Shown here in pieces: positions 24,262-32,601 of a DNA stretch of 64,000 nt. The position numbers and the translations under genes are program-made. Every line of letters starts with the position of its first letter. The first letter of the stretch is position 1. Under the pieces are notes generated by a model. The model had not been told where the DNA came from. It saw only the letters and a list, made by a program, of their open reading frames with translations, and did not search any database. The stretch is from assembly GCF_028877475.1 (NCBI RefSeq), contig NZ_CP113527.1:2473501-2537500 (forward strand). The letters run 5' to 3'. The stretch comes from Lysinibacillus irui (GTDB lineage: Bacteria; Bacillota; Bacilli; Bacillales_A; Planococcaceae).

Positions 24262-24275
24262 GGCTGGTGAGCACA

Positions 24276-25490
24276 ATGATCGATATGATGAAAATACAAA
24301 AAGATATGCCGCTTCTTGAGCATTATATGTATTTAAACACAGCTGCTGCTTCTGCCATGCCACAGCCAGTAGTAGATGAGATGACGAGCTATATTCAAAA
24401 ACAAGCAAGTATCGGCCCCTATTTACCATCTTTTCGTCAAGAAACGTATGAACAAGTAGAGAAAATTCGAGAGAAGGCTGCTTTGTTTATCGGCGCGGAG
24501 CAAGAAGAAATTGCCTTTGTGCCCAATGGATCCATGGCTATTAATTATGTTTCAGGTGGCTTGCAGTGGGAACAAGGTGATGAGGTCATTGTACTCGATA
24601 CAGAAATGTTAAGTAATTATGTGCCTTGGCTTGCCCTTCAGCAGCAAGGTGTTCACTTAAAAGTGTTGAAAACGAATGCAGATTATATGGTGGATTTACA
24701 AGCACTCGAGCAGCTCATCACACCACAAACAAGACTAATTGCTTTTGCCCATATGTCCAATGCCTCAGGTGCCCTTCAGCCTGCTAAGAAAATATGTCAG
24801 TTCGCACAGCAGCACAATGTACTGACATTGATTAATGCCAATCAAACAGTTGGTTTAACCCCACTCCATGTCAAAGAGCTTGGGTGTGACTTTTTAGTAG
24901 CATGTGGGCGAAAATGGCTTCGTGGCCCTGAAGGATCAGGAATTTTATATGTACGAAAAGCGCTTATATCCACACTGACGCCTCTTATGATTGGTTGGGG
25001 TAGTACACAATGGGATTATCAAAACAATACTTATTCATTTTTAGAGACAGCTAAACGTTTTGAGCCAGGCTGTCCGATCATTCCAAGTATTTTAGGTTTA
25101 GGAGCAGCCATTGATTATGCAAATGCTATCGGTATTCATCACATTTATGAGCGTGTCAAACAGCTAACTAACTATTTGCTTGAACAACTTGAAACCATTC
25201 CAGGTATTGTTTTATATGGTCCACAAAATAGTGACTATCGATTATCAATTACACCGTTTAATATTGAGGGGCTTTTTCCCGATGATATCACGAATTATTT
25301 AGCACAACATGGTGTCATCATTGAAGCTGGCACCTTTATGGCGAATACCATTATGGAGCGCAATCACATTCAAAAAATGGCTCGCTTTTCGCCGCACTAT
25401 TTTAACACTTTTGAAGAAATCGACACAGCTGTATCCCTCATGAAGAAATTCAAAGAATTCTCTAAAGGAAAGGCCCAAGATAGTTATTAG
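24276..25490 (+). CDS. Class V aminotransferase (PLP-dependent)
   Basis: A 404-aa fold-type I PLP enzyme. Visible: YMYLNTAAASAMPQPV start, FVPNGSMAINYV, the AFAHMSNASGALQPAKKI region, and the PLP lysine in CGRKWLRGPEGSGILY (about residue 218). It resembles isopenicillin-N-epimerase/cysteine desulfurase-like enzymes; reaction uncertain (racemase, lyase or transaminase). The ATG at 24276 (MIDMMKIQKDMPLLEHYMYL) is preferred with GGTGAG upstream; a GTG lies at 24267. The stop lies in the stem of the terminator. It is co-transcribed with the M24 peptidase. Confidence 0.88.
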   Translation: MIDMMKIQKDMPLLEHYMYLNTAAASAMPQPVVDEMTSYIQKQASIGPYLPSFRQETYEQVEKIREKAALFIGAEQEEIAFVPNGSMAINYVSGGLQWEQGDEVIVLDTEMLSNYVPWLALQQQGVHLKVLKTNADYMVDLQALEQLITPQTRLIAFAHMSNASGALQPAKKICQFAQQHNVLTLINANQTVGLTPLHVKELGCDFLVACGRKWLRGPEGSGILYVRKALISTLTPLMIGWGSTQWDYQNNTYSFLETAKRFEPGCPIIPSILGLGAAIDYANAIGIHHIYERVKQLTNYLLEQLETIPGIVLYGPQNSDYRLSITPFNIEGLFPDDITNYLAQHGVIIEAGTFMANTIMERNHIQKMARFSPHYFNTFEEIDTAVSLMKKFKEFSKGKAQDSY

Positions 25491-25508
25491 CTATCTTGAG
25501 CCTTTTGT
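25470..25508 (+). terminator. Terminator overlapping the aminotransferase stop
   Basis: AAGGC-CAAGATAG pairs with CTATCTTG-GCCTT (one mismatch/bulge), followed by TTG-T. The loop contains the TAG stop at 25488-25490. Confidence 0.75.
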
Positions 25509-26282
25509 TTATTCATGGTAGAACTTAAAGCTGTATTGATCGAAATAACGTTGGATATTCATCGCACCATATTGCAGAACATTAATCATTTCAGGAAGCT
25601 TTTCCTCGGTTGGTTTACGATAAATAGGACCTGCAATCGTTAATGAGGCAATGACTTCTTTTTTACTATTAAAAAGAGGTACACCAAGCCCAAATACAGA
25701 ATGAGAATATTCTCCCGTTGTAAAGCACCAGCCTTGCTGTTGTATTTTCTCTAAATCAGCTAACATTTCAGCAGGGTCAGTAATCGTTTCTGGGGTTAAT
25801 CTTTTCATGCCATGGTCCATAATTTCTTTTTTCCTCTCTTCAGGAAGAAAAGCCATAATGGTTTTACAAGATGCCCCAATATGTAAGGGTGTGCGTGTGC
25901 CAATTGACACCGAAAATTTAATCGTTTGAGAGCTCTCAGCTATTTCCACTGTGACGCCATCTGTCCCATCTAACCAAGTTAAAAATACCGATTCCTTGAT
26001 AGCCTCTGCAAGATTCTTCATAATCGGTAAAACAAAATCAGAAAGATTTAATTTATCTTTGACCATTTGGCCATATTCCAAAAATCGGAGCCCTAATTCA
26101 TATTTTTTCGTTTCAGGATTTTGAATCAGAAAGCCTTGATTTTCGAAAGTCGCCAAAATCCGATAAATAATTGAATGGCTAATATTCATCTCTTTCGCTA
26201 ACTCTCGTACACCCCACGTCGGATTTTCCTTATTAAAATATTTGAGAACCTCTAATGAGTTATCTAATGTTTTTAATGTCAT
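25509..26282 (-). CDS. IclR-family transcriptional regulator
   Basis: A 257-aa IclR protein: N-terminal winged helix (LEVLKYFNKENPTWGVRELA, then KEMNISHSIIYRILATFENQ), linker, and a GAF-like effector domain with LTWLDGTDGVTVEI, HIGASCKTIMAFLP and the conserved FTTGEYSHSVFGLGVPLFN. Such proteins repress or activate catabolic genes in response to a small acid. GAGGTG precedes the ATG. It is convergent to the peptidase/aminotransferase operon, the obvious candidate target. Confidence 0.93.
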   Translation of the reverse strand: MTLKTLDNSLEVLKYFNKENPTWGVRELAKEMNISHSIIYRILATFENQGFLIQNPETKKYELGLRFLEYGQMVKDKLNLSDFVLPIMKNLAEAIKESVFLTWLDGTDGVTVEIAESSQTIKFSVSIGTRTPLHIGASCKTIMAFLPEERKKEIMDHGMKRLTPETITDPAEMLADLEKIQQQGWCFTTGEYSHSVFGLGVPLFNSKKEVIASLTIAGPIYRKPTEEKLPEMINVLQYGAMNIQRYFDQYSFKFYHE

Positions 26283-26379
26283 TTCACACCTCGAATGTCT
26301 CTATAATAGAACCGTATATTGATTATAAAATGAACTCGGACAATTTTCAATAAATTCAACTATTTTACAATTGGCTTTT

Positions 26380-26409
26380 AATCGAATGATTGGGTGCAAT
26401 CGTTCGATT
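26380..26409. repeat. 13-bp dyad at the left flank of the tandem array
   Basis: AATCGAATGATTG and CAATCGTTCGATT form a 13-bp stem (one T-G) over a GGTG loop, 10 bp before the first repeat unit. No U-tract follows, so it is not an ordinary terminator. Confidence 0.6.
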
Positions 26410-26418
26410 AGGTAAATA

Positions 26419-27257
26419 GAGCAGCCTATCCGCTCTGAGCAATTCTATCGAGTAAAAAGTGGGCGCTATCCTCCGAAATACTCTTTCTATCCATCACTTT
26501 TTGAATTCTACCCGCTCGTTTGAGCAGCCTATCCGTTCAGAGCAATTCTATCGAGTAAAAAGTGGGCGCTATCCTCTGAAATACTCTTTCTATCCGTCAC
26601 TTTTTGAATTCTATCCACTCGTTTGAGCAGCCTATCCGCTCTGAGCAATTCTATCGAGTAAAAAGTGGGCGCTATCCTCTGAAATACTCTTTCTATCCGT
26701 CACTTTTTGAATTCTATCCGCTCGTTTGAGCAGCCTATCCGCTCTGAGCAATTCTATCGAGTAAAAAGTGGGCGCTATCCTCCGAAATACTCTTTCTATC
26801 CATCACTTTTTGAATTCTACCCGCTCGTTTGAGCAGCCTATCCGTTCAGAGCAATTCTATCGAGTAAAAAGTGGGCGCTATCCTCTGAAATACTCTTTCT
26901 ATCCGTCACTTTTTGAATTCTATCCACTCGTTTGAGCAGCCTATCCGCTCTGAGCAATTCTATCGAGTAAAAAGTGGGCGCTATCCTCTGAAATACTCTT
27001 TCTATCCGTCACTTTTTGAATTCTATCCGCTCGTTTGAGCAGCCTATCCGCTCTGAGCAATTCTATCGAGTAAAAAGTGGGCGCTATCCTCCGAAATACT
27101 CTTTCTATCCATCACTTTTTGAATTCTACCCGCTCGTTTGAGCAGCCTATCCGTTCAGAGCAATTCTATCGAGTAAAAAGTGGGCGCTATCCTCTGAAAT
27201 ACTCTTTCTATCCGTCACTTTTTGAATTCTATCCACTCGTTTGAGCAGCCTATCCGC
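26419..27257. repeat. Tandem array: eight 103-bp units in a 309-bp higher-order repeat
   Basis: The start of the unit (GAGCAGCCTATCCG) recurs exactly every 103 bp at 26419, 26522, 26625, 26728, 26831, 26934, 27037 and 27140, with a 15-bp partial unit at 27243. Three variants alternate in strict order A-B-C-A-B-C-A-B: A has CTCCGAAAT, CCATCAC and CTACCCGCTCG; B has CCGTTCAGAGC and CTATCCACTCG; C has CTCTGAAAT and CTATCCGCTCG. Copies of one variant look identical, so the recent amplification step was the 309-bp trimer. Within a unit CTATC/CTACC recurs at offsets 8, 27, 48, 69 and 90. No frame is open. It fills the gap between the IclR and MarR genes. Confidence 0.97.
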
Positions 27258-27289
27258 CTCGATCGTTTAACCTAAAAATTCAACTAAAA

Positions 27290-27331
27290 GAAAATCAACT
27301 CCCCTCTTAGAAGTTGATAGAGGAGAGTTGA
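27290..27331 (-). terminator. Intrinsic terminator of the SDR-MarR operon
   Basis: On the minus strand TCAACTCTCCTCT pairs with AGAGGGGAGTTGA (one mismatch) and is followed by TTTTCTTTT. It lies 26 bp beyond the MarR stop. Confidence 0.8.
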
Positions 27332-27356
27332 TTTCGTTTTTCTAAATTATGTTTCG

Positions 27357-27791
27357 CTACTCGTTTTTCTCTTGAATGCCCTGTACTAATTTCTCTTGAA
27401 TCTGCAAATATTGGACAATTTCCTCTTCATCTAATACGTCAAAAAGCTGTACAAAGACTTCTTTTCCAATGGATTGCGCCTTTGCCAAGGCCTCTTGACC
27501 CTCGTCTGTAATTTGTAAGCGAATAGTGCGACGGTCAGATGGATCATACAGTCTTTCAGCTAAGCCAAGCTTGACCAGCTTTTCTGCAATGCTTGTCATG
27601 GCTCCTTTTGTATAGCCGATTGTTTCAGCTAATTCTGCCTGTTTTTGAGGGCCTTTCACATGTAGCTCATTTAAAACTAAAATGGGTGAAATCCCTAAAG
27701 GATATGGAAACGCTTTTGTAAAACGTATAATGTTGGCATTATTCACCTGTTCAATCATATGAATCAGTTTAAAAATATTTGTCTGTTTCAA
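27357..27791 (-). CDS. MarR-family transcriptional regulator
   Basis: A 144-aa winged-helix regulator: LGISPILVLNELHVKGPQKQ, then AELAETIGYTKGAMTSIAEK (HTH), and LYDPSDRRTIRLQITDEGQE (the beta wing with the family DxRD-like DRRTI). Start is TTG at 27791 with GAGGAGG 6 bp upstream; an upstream TTG overlaps that SD. The gene starts 24 bp after the SDR stop, so the two form an operon. A perfect 24-bp palindrome in the operon promoter is the likely self-operator; release on binding a phenolic or aldehyde-type ligand is the usual mode. Confidence 0.92.
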   Translation of the reverse strand: MKQTNIFKLIHMIEQVNNANIIRFTKAFPYPLGISPILVLNELHVKGPQKQAELAETIGYTKGAMTSIAEKLVKLGLAERLYDPSDRRTIRLQITDEGQEALAKAQSIGKEVFVQLFDVLDEEEIVQYLQIQEKLVQGIQEKNE

Positions 27792-27815
27792 AAAAATCCT
27801 CCTCAACGTCGAGAA

Positions 27816-28571
27816 TTAATGAAGCATTAGTGAACCTCCATCCACCATAATCGTTTGACCCGTAATGTATTGAGAATCATCGGATGCTAAGAAAACAGCT
27901 ACACGGCCGATATCTTGCTCAACATTACCGAAACGACCTAGCGGGATTTTACTTCTAACCGCTTCATAATACTCTGGCTGTGCTTTTGCCCATGCCTGAA
28001 CACCTGGTGAATCAGCAAGTGGACTAATGATATTAACATTAATACCAAAACGACCCCATTCATTTGCCGCTACACGAGAAATGCCTCGGATGGCTTCCTT
28101 AGCAGCTGCATACGCTGCCTGTGTCTCATGTCCTTGTATGCCTGCACCAGATGCAAAGTTAATAATATTTCCTTTTGTTTCTTTTAAGTGTGGTAGTGCT
28201 GCTTGCATTAAGTAGAAGGTTGGATAAAAGCCTGTCCCAAATGATAAATCAAGATCTGCTTGTGTTATTTCTTCTATTGTAACTTGTTTTGAAGCATGAG
28301 CGTTATTAACTAGCACATCTAGTTTACCGTATTTTTCTACGACTGTATCAATAATTTTTGGTAAATGATCGCGTTCCATTAAATTTGCCTGCAAAAACAT
28401 AGATTTCGGAGAGATTGCTTGCAATTCTTTTTCCATTGTCTCGCCGGCTTCCCTGTTTAAATCAACAATTGTAACGATGGCCCCTTCCTTTGCCATTGCT
28501 TTTGCCATTCCACTACCAATGCCACCCGCACCACCAGTAATGATAATTACTTTATCTTGTAGTTTAGTCAT
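27816..28571 (-). CDS. SDR-family oxidoreductase
   Basis: A 251-aa classical SDR: TGGAGGIGSGMAKAMA cofactor motif, VDLNRE at the end of strand 2 (NAD-type Asp), NNAH in place of NNAG, INFASGAGIQG with the catalytic Ser, AYAAAKEAI with YxxxK, and SDDSQYITGQTIMVDGG at the end. Its substrate is unknown. SD AAGGAG before the ATG. It is first in an operon with a MarR regulator, suggesting induction by a toxic or phenolic compound. Confidence 0.92.
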   Translation of the reverse strand: MTKLQDKVIIITGGAGGIGSGMAKAMAKEGAIVTIVDLNREAGETMEKELQAISPKSMFLQANLMERDHLPKIIDTVVEKYGKLDVLVNNAHASKQVTIEEITQADLDLSFGTGFYPTFYLMQAALPHLKETKGNIINFASGAGIQGHETQAAYAAAKEAIRGISRVAANEWGRFGINVNIISPLADSPGVQAWAKAQPEYYEAVRSKIPLGRFGNVEQDIGRVAVFLASDDSQYITGQTIMVDGGSLMLH

Positions 28572-28600
28572 TTATCAACATCTCCTTATTGTTCATTTAC

Positions 28601-28624
28601 AAATAGTTTAATATTAAACTATTT
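28601..28624. promoter_or_regulatory. Perfect 24-bp palindrome, likely MarR operator
   Basis: AAATAGTTTAATATTAAACTATTT reads the same on both strands over 24 bases (28601-28624), 30 bp upstream of the SDR start. A partial further half-site (TTGTAAACTAAATAG) follows. Perfect AT-rich palindromes of this kind are typical of MarR dimers. Confidence 0.65.
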
Positions 28625-28720
28625 AATTGTAAACTAAATAGACTTCACAGAAAAAGCTTATTTTATGAATGGCTAAAATAAGCTTTACCTTTTAATGAAC
28701 TATTTGATCTCTTACATTCT

Positions 28721-29722
28721 CTATTTTTGGTTGGATATTACCCCGAAAGTAGATGCTTTAATATAGGATTTTCCTTGTAATAACTGTAATTGCTCGGGTG
28801 TGCCAGTTACGACTGCCCCAATTATTTTCACATCACTTGTCTCCAAGTTTCCATTTTCCCCTATTAAAGCTTGATAAACCTCGTTTGTTTCCCACTCAAA
28901 ATTTTTACTTTCCCGAAGTAGCTCAATGTTTCGAATAAAGGTGTCAACCTCGTTGCTTGAAGAACGGCGAGGTTTTGGTTTTGATTGCTCTGATTGGAAA
29001 CCATAAATGTATGGGTAGTTGGCTGGAATTGTATTCTGTCCTTGCTGAAAAAAATCTAAAGTATCATCTGTATAGGCATCCACCCACCACCAATCTACTT
29101 GCACTTCAGTGGGCAGCTTGCTTTTAATTTCATCAAAACTATAGGCATTATCAAAAGAGATGGCTAATTCTACTAAAGTATTGTTCTCCAATTGTTTCAG
29201 TTCACTTATTTTATCTTTGTATTGATCGTAGGAAATCTTAGGATGGTAAAAAAACATTTCTCGATCACCTGTGTAGTCATTAAACCGTTCGAGTTGATGT
29301 GTTTCTGCCAGTGATTCTGAACCTTCTATTTGGATAGAGTTAGAAATGTAAGTTTGTGTAAGCGTTCCAAATAAATTATAATCACTTTCGATAGGTGTCC
29401 AAATATAGGGACGATGCTGATCTCCGAGCACCTTATAGGTCGTTGTTATTATTTTTCCTCCGAGTAAATTATCGTCATATTTCTGATTACTAATTTGAAC
29501 ATTTGGAGCACTTATTTCGTTAAATAAATGAATGTCATCACTTACTTTTTGTGCACTGTTTAACGATAAATGTCTAAGACCATACCAAAATGCTATTAGA
29601 ACAATAGGCGTAACAATCAGTGTGATGCCAATCATTTTTATTGTTGACCAAAACCTTGCCTTTCTCATTATTTTTTTCGTTTGTTTATCATCAAATAAAA
29701 AATTATGGTGTTCTTTATTCAT
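28721..29722 (-). CDS. Anti-sigma factor (sigma-regulator N/C domains)
   Basis: A 333-aa single-pass membrane protein. About 30 cytoplasmic residues (NFLFDDKQTKKIMRKARFWS, the Sigma_reg_N-type segment) precede one helix (IKMIGITLIVTPIVLIAFWY), then a large extracytoplasmic domain with VDWWWVDAYTDDT and the C-terminal EVYQALIGENGNLETSDVKI-type segment of Sigma_reg_C. It overlaps the ECF sigma gene by 8 bp, the classic sigma/anti-sigma coupling. It would hold the sigma factor inactive at the membrane until an envelope signal releases it. Confidence 0.9.
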   Translation of the reverse strand: MNKEHHNFLFDDKQTKKIMRKARFWSTIKMIGITLIVTPIVLIAFWYGLRHLSLNSAQKVSDDIHLFNEISAPNVQISNQKYDDNLLGGKIITTTYKVLGDQHRPYIWTPIESDYNLFGTLTQTYISNSIQIEGSESLAETHQLERFNDYTGDREMFFYHPKISYDQYKDKISELKQLENNTLVELAISFDNAYSFDEIKSKLPTEVQVDWWWVDAYTDDTLDFFQQGQNTIPANYPYIYGFQSEQSKPKPRRSSSNEVDTFIRNIELLRESKNFEWETNEVYQALIGENGNLETSDVKIIGAVVTGTPEQLQLLQGKSYIKASTFGVISNQK

Positions 29723-30218
29723 AATAAATATCCTCCTTAAATCGTACAGTAAATTCTTCCCTAGCTCGTCTCACATGCGTTTTTAAAGTGTTTTCATTTT
29801 TATTCATTAATGCTGAAATTTCCTTATATGATAATCCCAGCTCATATTTGAGGATTAATACTTCCTGATGCAAGATGGATAACGTGTCAAGCGTGTCTCT
29901 TATGTCCTTTAATTTTTCTTTTTTTAAAACCTGAAATTCAGGAATATTTATTAATGAGGTCAATTGAAATTCATCATATTCTGTTGTTGGATGGCGCTTT
30001 TCCTTTCTTTTGAGATCATAAAATTGGTTGGTTGCCACGCGATATAACCAGCTCATTGCTTTATCTGACTGAATCCCATTTTTATGTAATAAAAACTTAT
30101 AGCAAGTATCTTGGACGATATCTTCCGCATCCTCATGGGCTAATCCACGTTTTCTTAAATAACGATATAACAGAGTTCCTACTTGCTGTAGAAACTCATT
30201 CAATGATTGCTTTGCCAT
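29715..30218 (-). CDS. ECF sigma factor
   Basis: A 167-aa extracytoplasmic-function sigma-70 factor. Region 2: EDAEDIVQDTCYKFLLHKNG and WLYRVATNQFYDLKRKEKRH; region 4: HQEVLILKYELGLSYKEISA, then LMNKNENTLKTHVRRAREEF. SD AGGGAGG before the ATG. It is co-transcribed with, and overlaps, its anti-sigma gene. An ECF-type promoter sits just upstream, suggesting self-activation. It is not identifiable with a specific B. subtilis sigma (M, V, W, X, Y). Confidence 0.94.
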   Translation of the reverse strand: MAKQSLNEFLQQVGTLLYRYLRKRGLAHEDAEDIVQDTCYKFLLHKNGIQSDKAMSWLYRVATNQFYDLKRKEKRHPTTEYDEFQLTSLINIPEFQVLKKEKLKDIRDTLDTLSILHQEVLILKYELGLSYKEISALMNKNENTLKTHVRRAREEFTVRFKEDIYYE

Positions 30219-30239
30219 GTCTACCTCCCTTCTGCCTAT

Positions 30240-30268
30240 ACAACGTAGAACTCGAGAAAAAGTTTACA
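30240..30268 (-). promoter_or_regulatory. ECF-type (autoregulatory) promoter
   Basis: On the minus strand TGTAAAC (30268-30262), a 16-bp spacer and CGTTGT (30245-30240). The AAC -35 core and CGT -10 core with 16 bp between them fit the Bacillus ECF promoter class. It ends 22 bp before the sigma gene start. Confidence 0.6.
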
Positions 30269-30446
30269 TATTATAAGAAAATTCCCAATAGAAAAGAAGA
30301 CTATAATAATCTTCAAACTTGATGAAAAATTTCGGTTTTTCCCCTGCAAACAACAATTATTTTCAAATTTACACAAGCATCTTTTTAATTTGACAAGAAT
30401 ATACTGTAGCAGCTAGCTAAAAAGACTTTCAAGAAAGGAGTTGTGG

Positions 30447-30818
30447 ATGATGGGTGCTAAATGGATAAAGGTTTCAGTCTTTTATTTATTGATTGTTTTT
30501 GCTTTTGGCCTGTTTATGCATTATACTGTTCAACTTCAATGGAAGGCGACACATGCTCATATCGGTGTGGTAGGTTGGCTGACTACTGGATTCATAGGTT
30601 TAATTTATTCAACGTATAAAGAAGCTGCAGAAACTGGTCTCGCTAAGGCACAATTTTGGCTTTATAATATTGGTTTACCATTCCTCCTTGTTGGCATGAT
30701 GATGGTCTATCTTGATGTACCACGCTGGTTATTTGAATTATTTGTATCAGGTGGTGGCATTGCTGTAGCGCTGTCCGTCCTATTATTCTTTGTGAATGTC
30801 TTTAAATATGTAAGATAA
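30447..30818 (+). CDS. COX1-like small membrane protein with HAHxGxxGW motif
   Basis: A 123-aa integral membrane protein with four predicted helices. The motif THAHIGVVGWLTTGFIGLIY (about residues 36-55) resembles a haem/copper oxidase subunit I helix, and such short proteins are often annotated as 'cytochrome-c oxidase'. Without the other ligand helices it cannot be a full oxidase; the His pair might bind haem or metal. SD AAAGGAG before ATG at 30447. It is convergent with the BmrCD operon and separated by a strong terminator. Confidence 0.75.
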   Translation: MMGAKWIKVSVFYLLIVFAFGLFMHYTVQLQWKATHAHIGVVGWLTTGFIGLIYSTYKEAAETGLAKAQFWLYNIGLPFLLVGMMMVYLDVPRWLFELFVSGGGIAVALSVLLFFVNVFKYVR

Positions 30819-30823
30819 ACAAG

Positions 30824-30860
30824 AGAGCCCCACTTCCATGTATGAAGTGGGGCTCTTTCA
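30824..30860. terminator. Bidirectional terminator
   Basis: AGAGCCCCACTTC pairs perfectly with GAAGTGGGGCTCT over a 7-nt loop; TTTC on the plus side, TTGTTT on the minus side. It separates the COX1-like gene from the bmrD stop. Confidence 0.85.
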
Positions 30861-30867
30861 TCCAGTA

Positions 30868-32601
30868 TTACTGTAAGGAACTTGCTTGCATTTGATACAT
30901 TTTGTCATAAATACCGCCAAGGGCTAGTAGCTCATCATGTGTACCATTCTCAACAATTTTCCCTCGATCAAGCACAAGGATACGGTCCGCATTTTTAATT
31001 GTAGAAAGTCGATGGGCAATAATAAATGTTGTTCGTCCTTTTTTAAGAACGTCCATGGCATGCTGTATAATCTCTTCCGTTTCCGTATCAATATTCGAAG
31101 TCGCTTCATCTAATATTAAAATCGCTGGATCGAAGGCAAGTGCTCGTGCAAAGGAAATCAACTGACGTTGTCCTGATGATAACGTACTCCCCTTCTCAAT
31201 AACTGGCTCATCATAACCATTTGGTAAGTTGGCTAAAACACGTTCTCCTCCGACTGCATTTAAAGAAGCATCAATTTTTTCACGTGAGATGTTAGGGTTG
31301 TTTAAGCTCACATTGGAGGCGATCGTGCCTGTAAATAAATAAGGGTCCTGTAGCACAATCCCCATATGTTCACGCATCGTTTGACGAGGAACAGAGGTGA
31401 TATCAATGCCATCGATTGTGATTTTCCCTTTCGATGGATCATAGAAGCGGAATAGTAAGTTCATAATGGAACTTTTCCCAGAGCCCGTATGACCAACTAA
31501 AGCGATGGTTTCACCTTGATGCGCTTTAAATGATAGGTTTTTCAATACATAATCATTATCCTTATAAGCAAAGGAAACATCTTCGAAGACCACATTTCCT
31601 TTATATCTTGGTAAGTTCTTTTCAGAAACAGGCTCACCATCCGTATCTAGTACCTCAAAGACACGTTTACCAGCAATAAGTGAACGCTCAAGCTGTGAAA
31701 ATTGGTTTACAATATTCGTGATCGGATTAAATAGCTTTGTTAAATAATCGACAAACGCATATAATGTCCCTGCGGAAATCACTTGAGTTGCTGTAAATGA
31801 TTGCGTACCAAAGTAGAAAATAAAGACCGTAAACATGATGAGCCTTAACGTATTCACCAGGTTAAAGGAAGTGGCTGAGTCAAGCACTAGTAGCTTACGT
31901 TCATAAGCATAATGCTCATTATTCATGTCATCAAATTCCTTGGTCATTTGTTGCTCACGACGGAACGCCTGAATAATTGTCATACCTTGAATGGATTCGT
32001 TAATCATAGCGTTTATATCTGCGATTTTCGTACGAATGACGTCATTATATTTTGAAGCAAACTTTCGATATAAAATCATCCATAAGTAAACAATCGGAAT
32101 CATTGTTAAAGCAAGCATCGCCATTTTCCAATTTAAAATAAAGAGTGCGATATACACGCCAATGATCGAAATAAAGCTCGTTACAAAATTGGAAAGTACC
32201 TGCACATATAAATTACGAACCGCCTCTGTATCATTTGTTACGCGCGCCACAATTTTACCTGCAGGCAAATTATCAAAGTACTGAATTGGTAAAGTTTGAA
32301 TATGCTCAAAGACATCTTTCCGTAATTTTTGGATGACGCGGTTCGCGCCAATTTGTAAATAAATATACATAAAATAGCGTAATATGGCTGTTGCAATGGC
32401 TAACAGTAAATAAACTAGTAATAACCATGTTATCGGTTTGATTTCAATATGACCTATCGTCATGTAATGATCAATAATATGTTTGGCAATAAATGGCCCA
32501 ACAAGCTCCGTAAAAACGGCGATTGTTAGGAAGAACAAGCCAAGAAGTATTGGCTTTTTAAAATACATCGCATAGCGAGTTAAACGTTGACTCGTACTCA
32601 T
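30868..32601 (-). CDS. bmrD: ABC exporter half, BmrD-like
   Basis: A 577-aa fused permease/ATPase. Six-helix ABC exporter domain (residues about 1-310), then nucleotide-binding domain with Walker A GHTGSGKSS, signature LSSGQRQLISFARAL, Walker B ILILDEATSNID and the H-loop IIAHRLSTI. Its ATPase motifs are canonical, as expected for the BmrD-type member of a heterodimer. It overlaps bmrC by 4 bp (ATGA), indicating strict coupling. B. subtilis BmrCD is a drug-induced multidrug exporter. It is shorter than B. subtilis BmrD (673 aa). Confidence 0.92.
   Translation of the reverse strand: MSTSQRLTRYAMYFKKPILLGLFFLTIAVFTELVGPFIAKHIIDHYMTIGHIEIKPITWLLLVYLLLAIATAILRYFMYIYLQIGANRVIQKLRKDVFEHIQTLPIQYFDNLPAGKIVARVTNDTEAVRNLYVQVLSNFVTSFISIIGVYIALFILNWKMAMLALTMIPIVYLWMILYRKFASKYNDVIRTKIADINAMINESIQGMTIIQAFRREQQMTKEFDDMNNEHYAYERKLLVLDSATSFNLVNTLRLIMFTVFIFYFGTQSFTATQVISAGTLYAFVDYLTKLFNPITNIVNQFSQLERSLIAGKRVFEVLDTDGEPVSEKNLPRYKGNVVFEDVSFAYKDNDYVLKNLSFKAHQGETIALVGHTGSGKSSIMNLLFRFYDPSKGKITIDGIDITSVPRQTMREHMGIVLQDPYLFTGTIASNVSLNNPNISREKIDASLNAVGGERVLANLPNGYDEPVIEKGSTLSSGQRQLISFARALAFDPAILILDEATSNIDTETEEIIQHAMDVLKKGRTTFIIAHRLSTIKNADRILVLDRGKIVENGTHDELLALGGIYDKMYQMQASSLQ

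Noticed and set aside
26419..27257. CRISPR array
   Set aside because: The repeats are directly adjoining 103-bp units with no unique spacers, and no cas genes are present.
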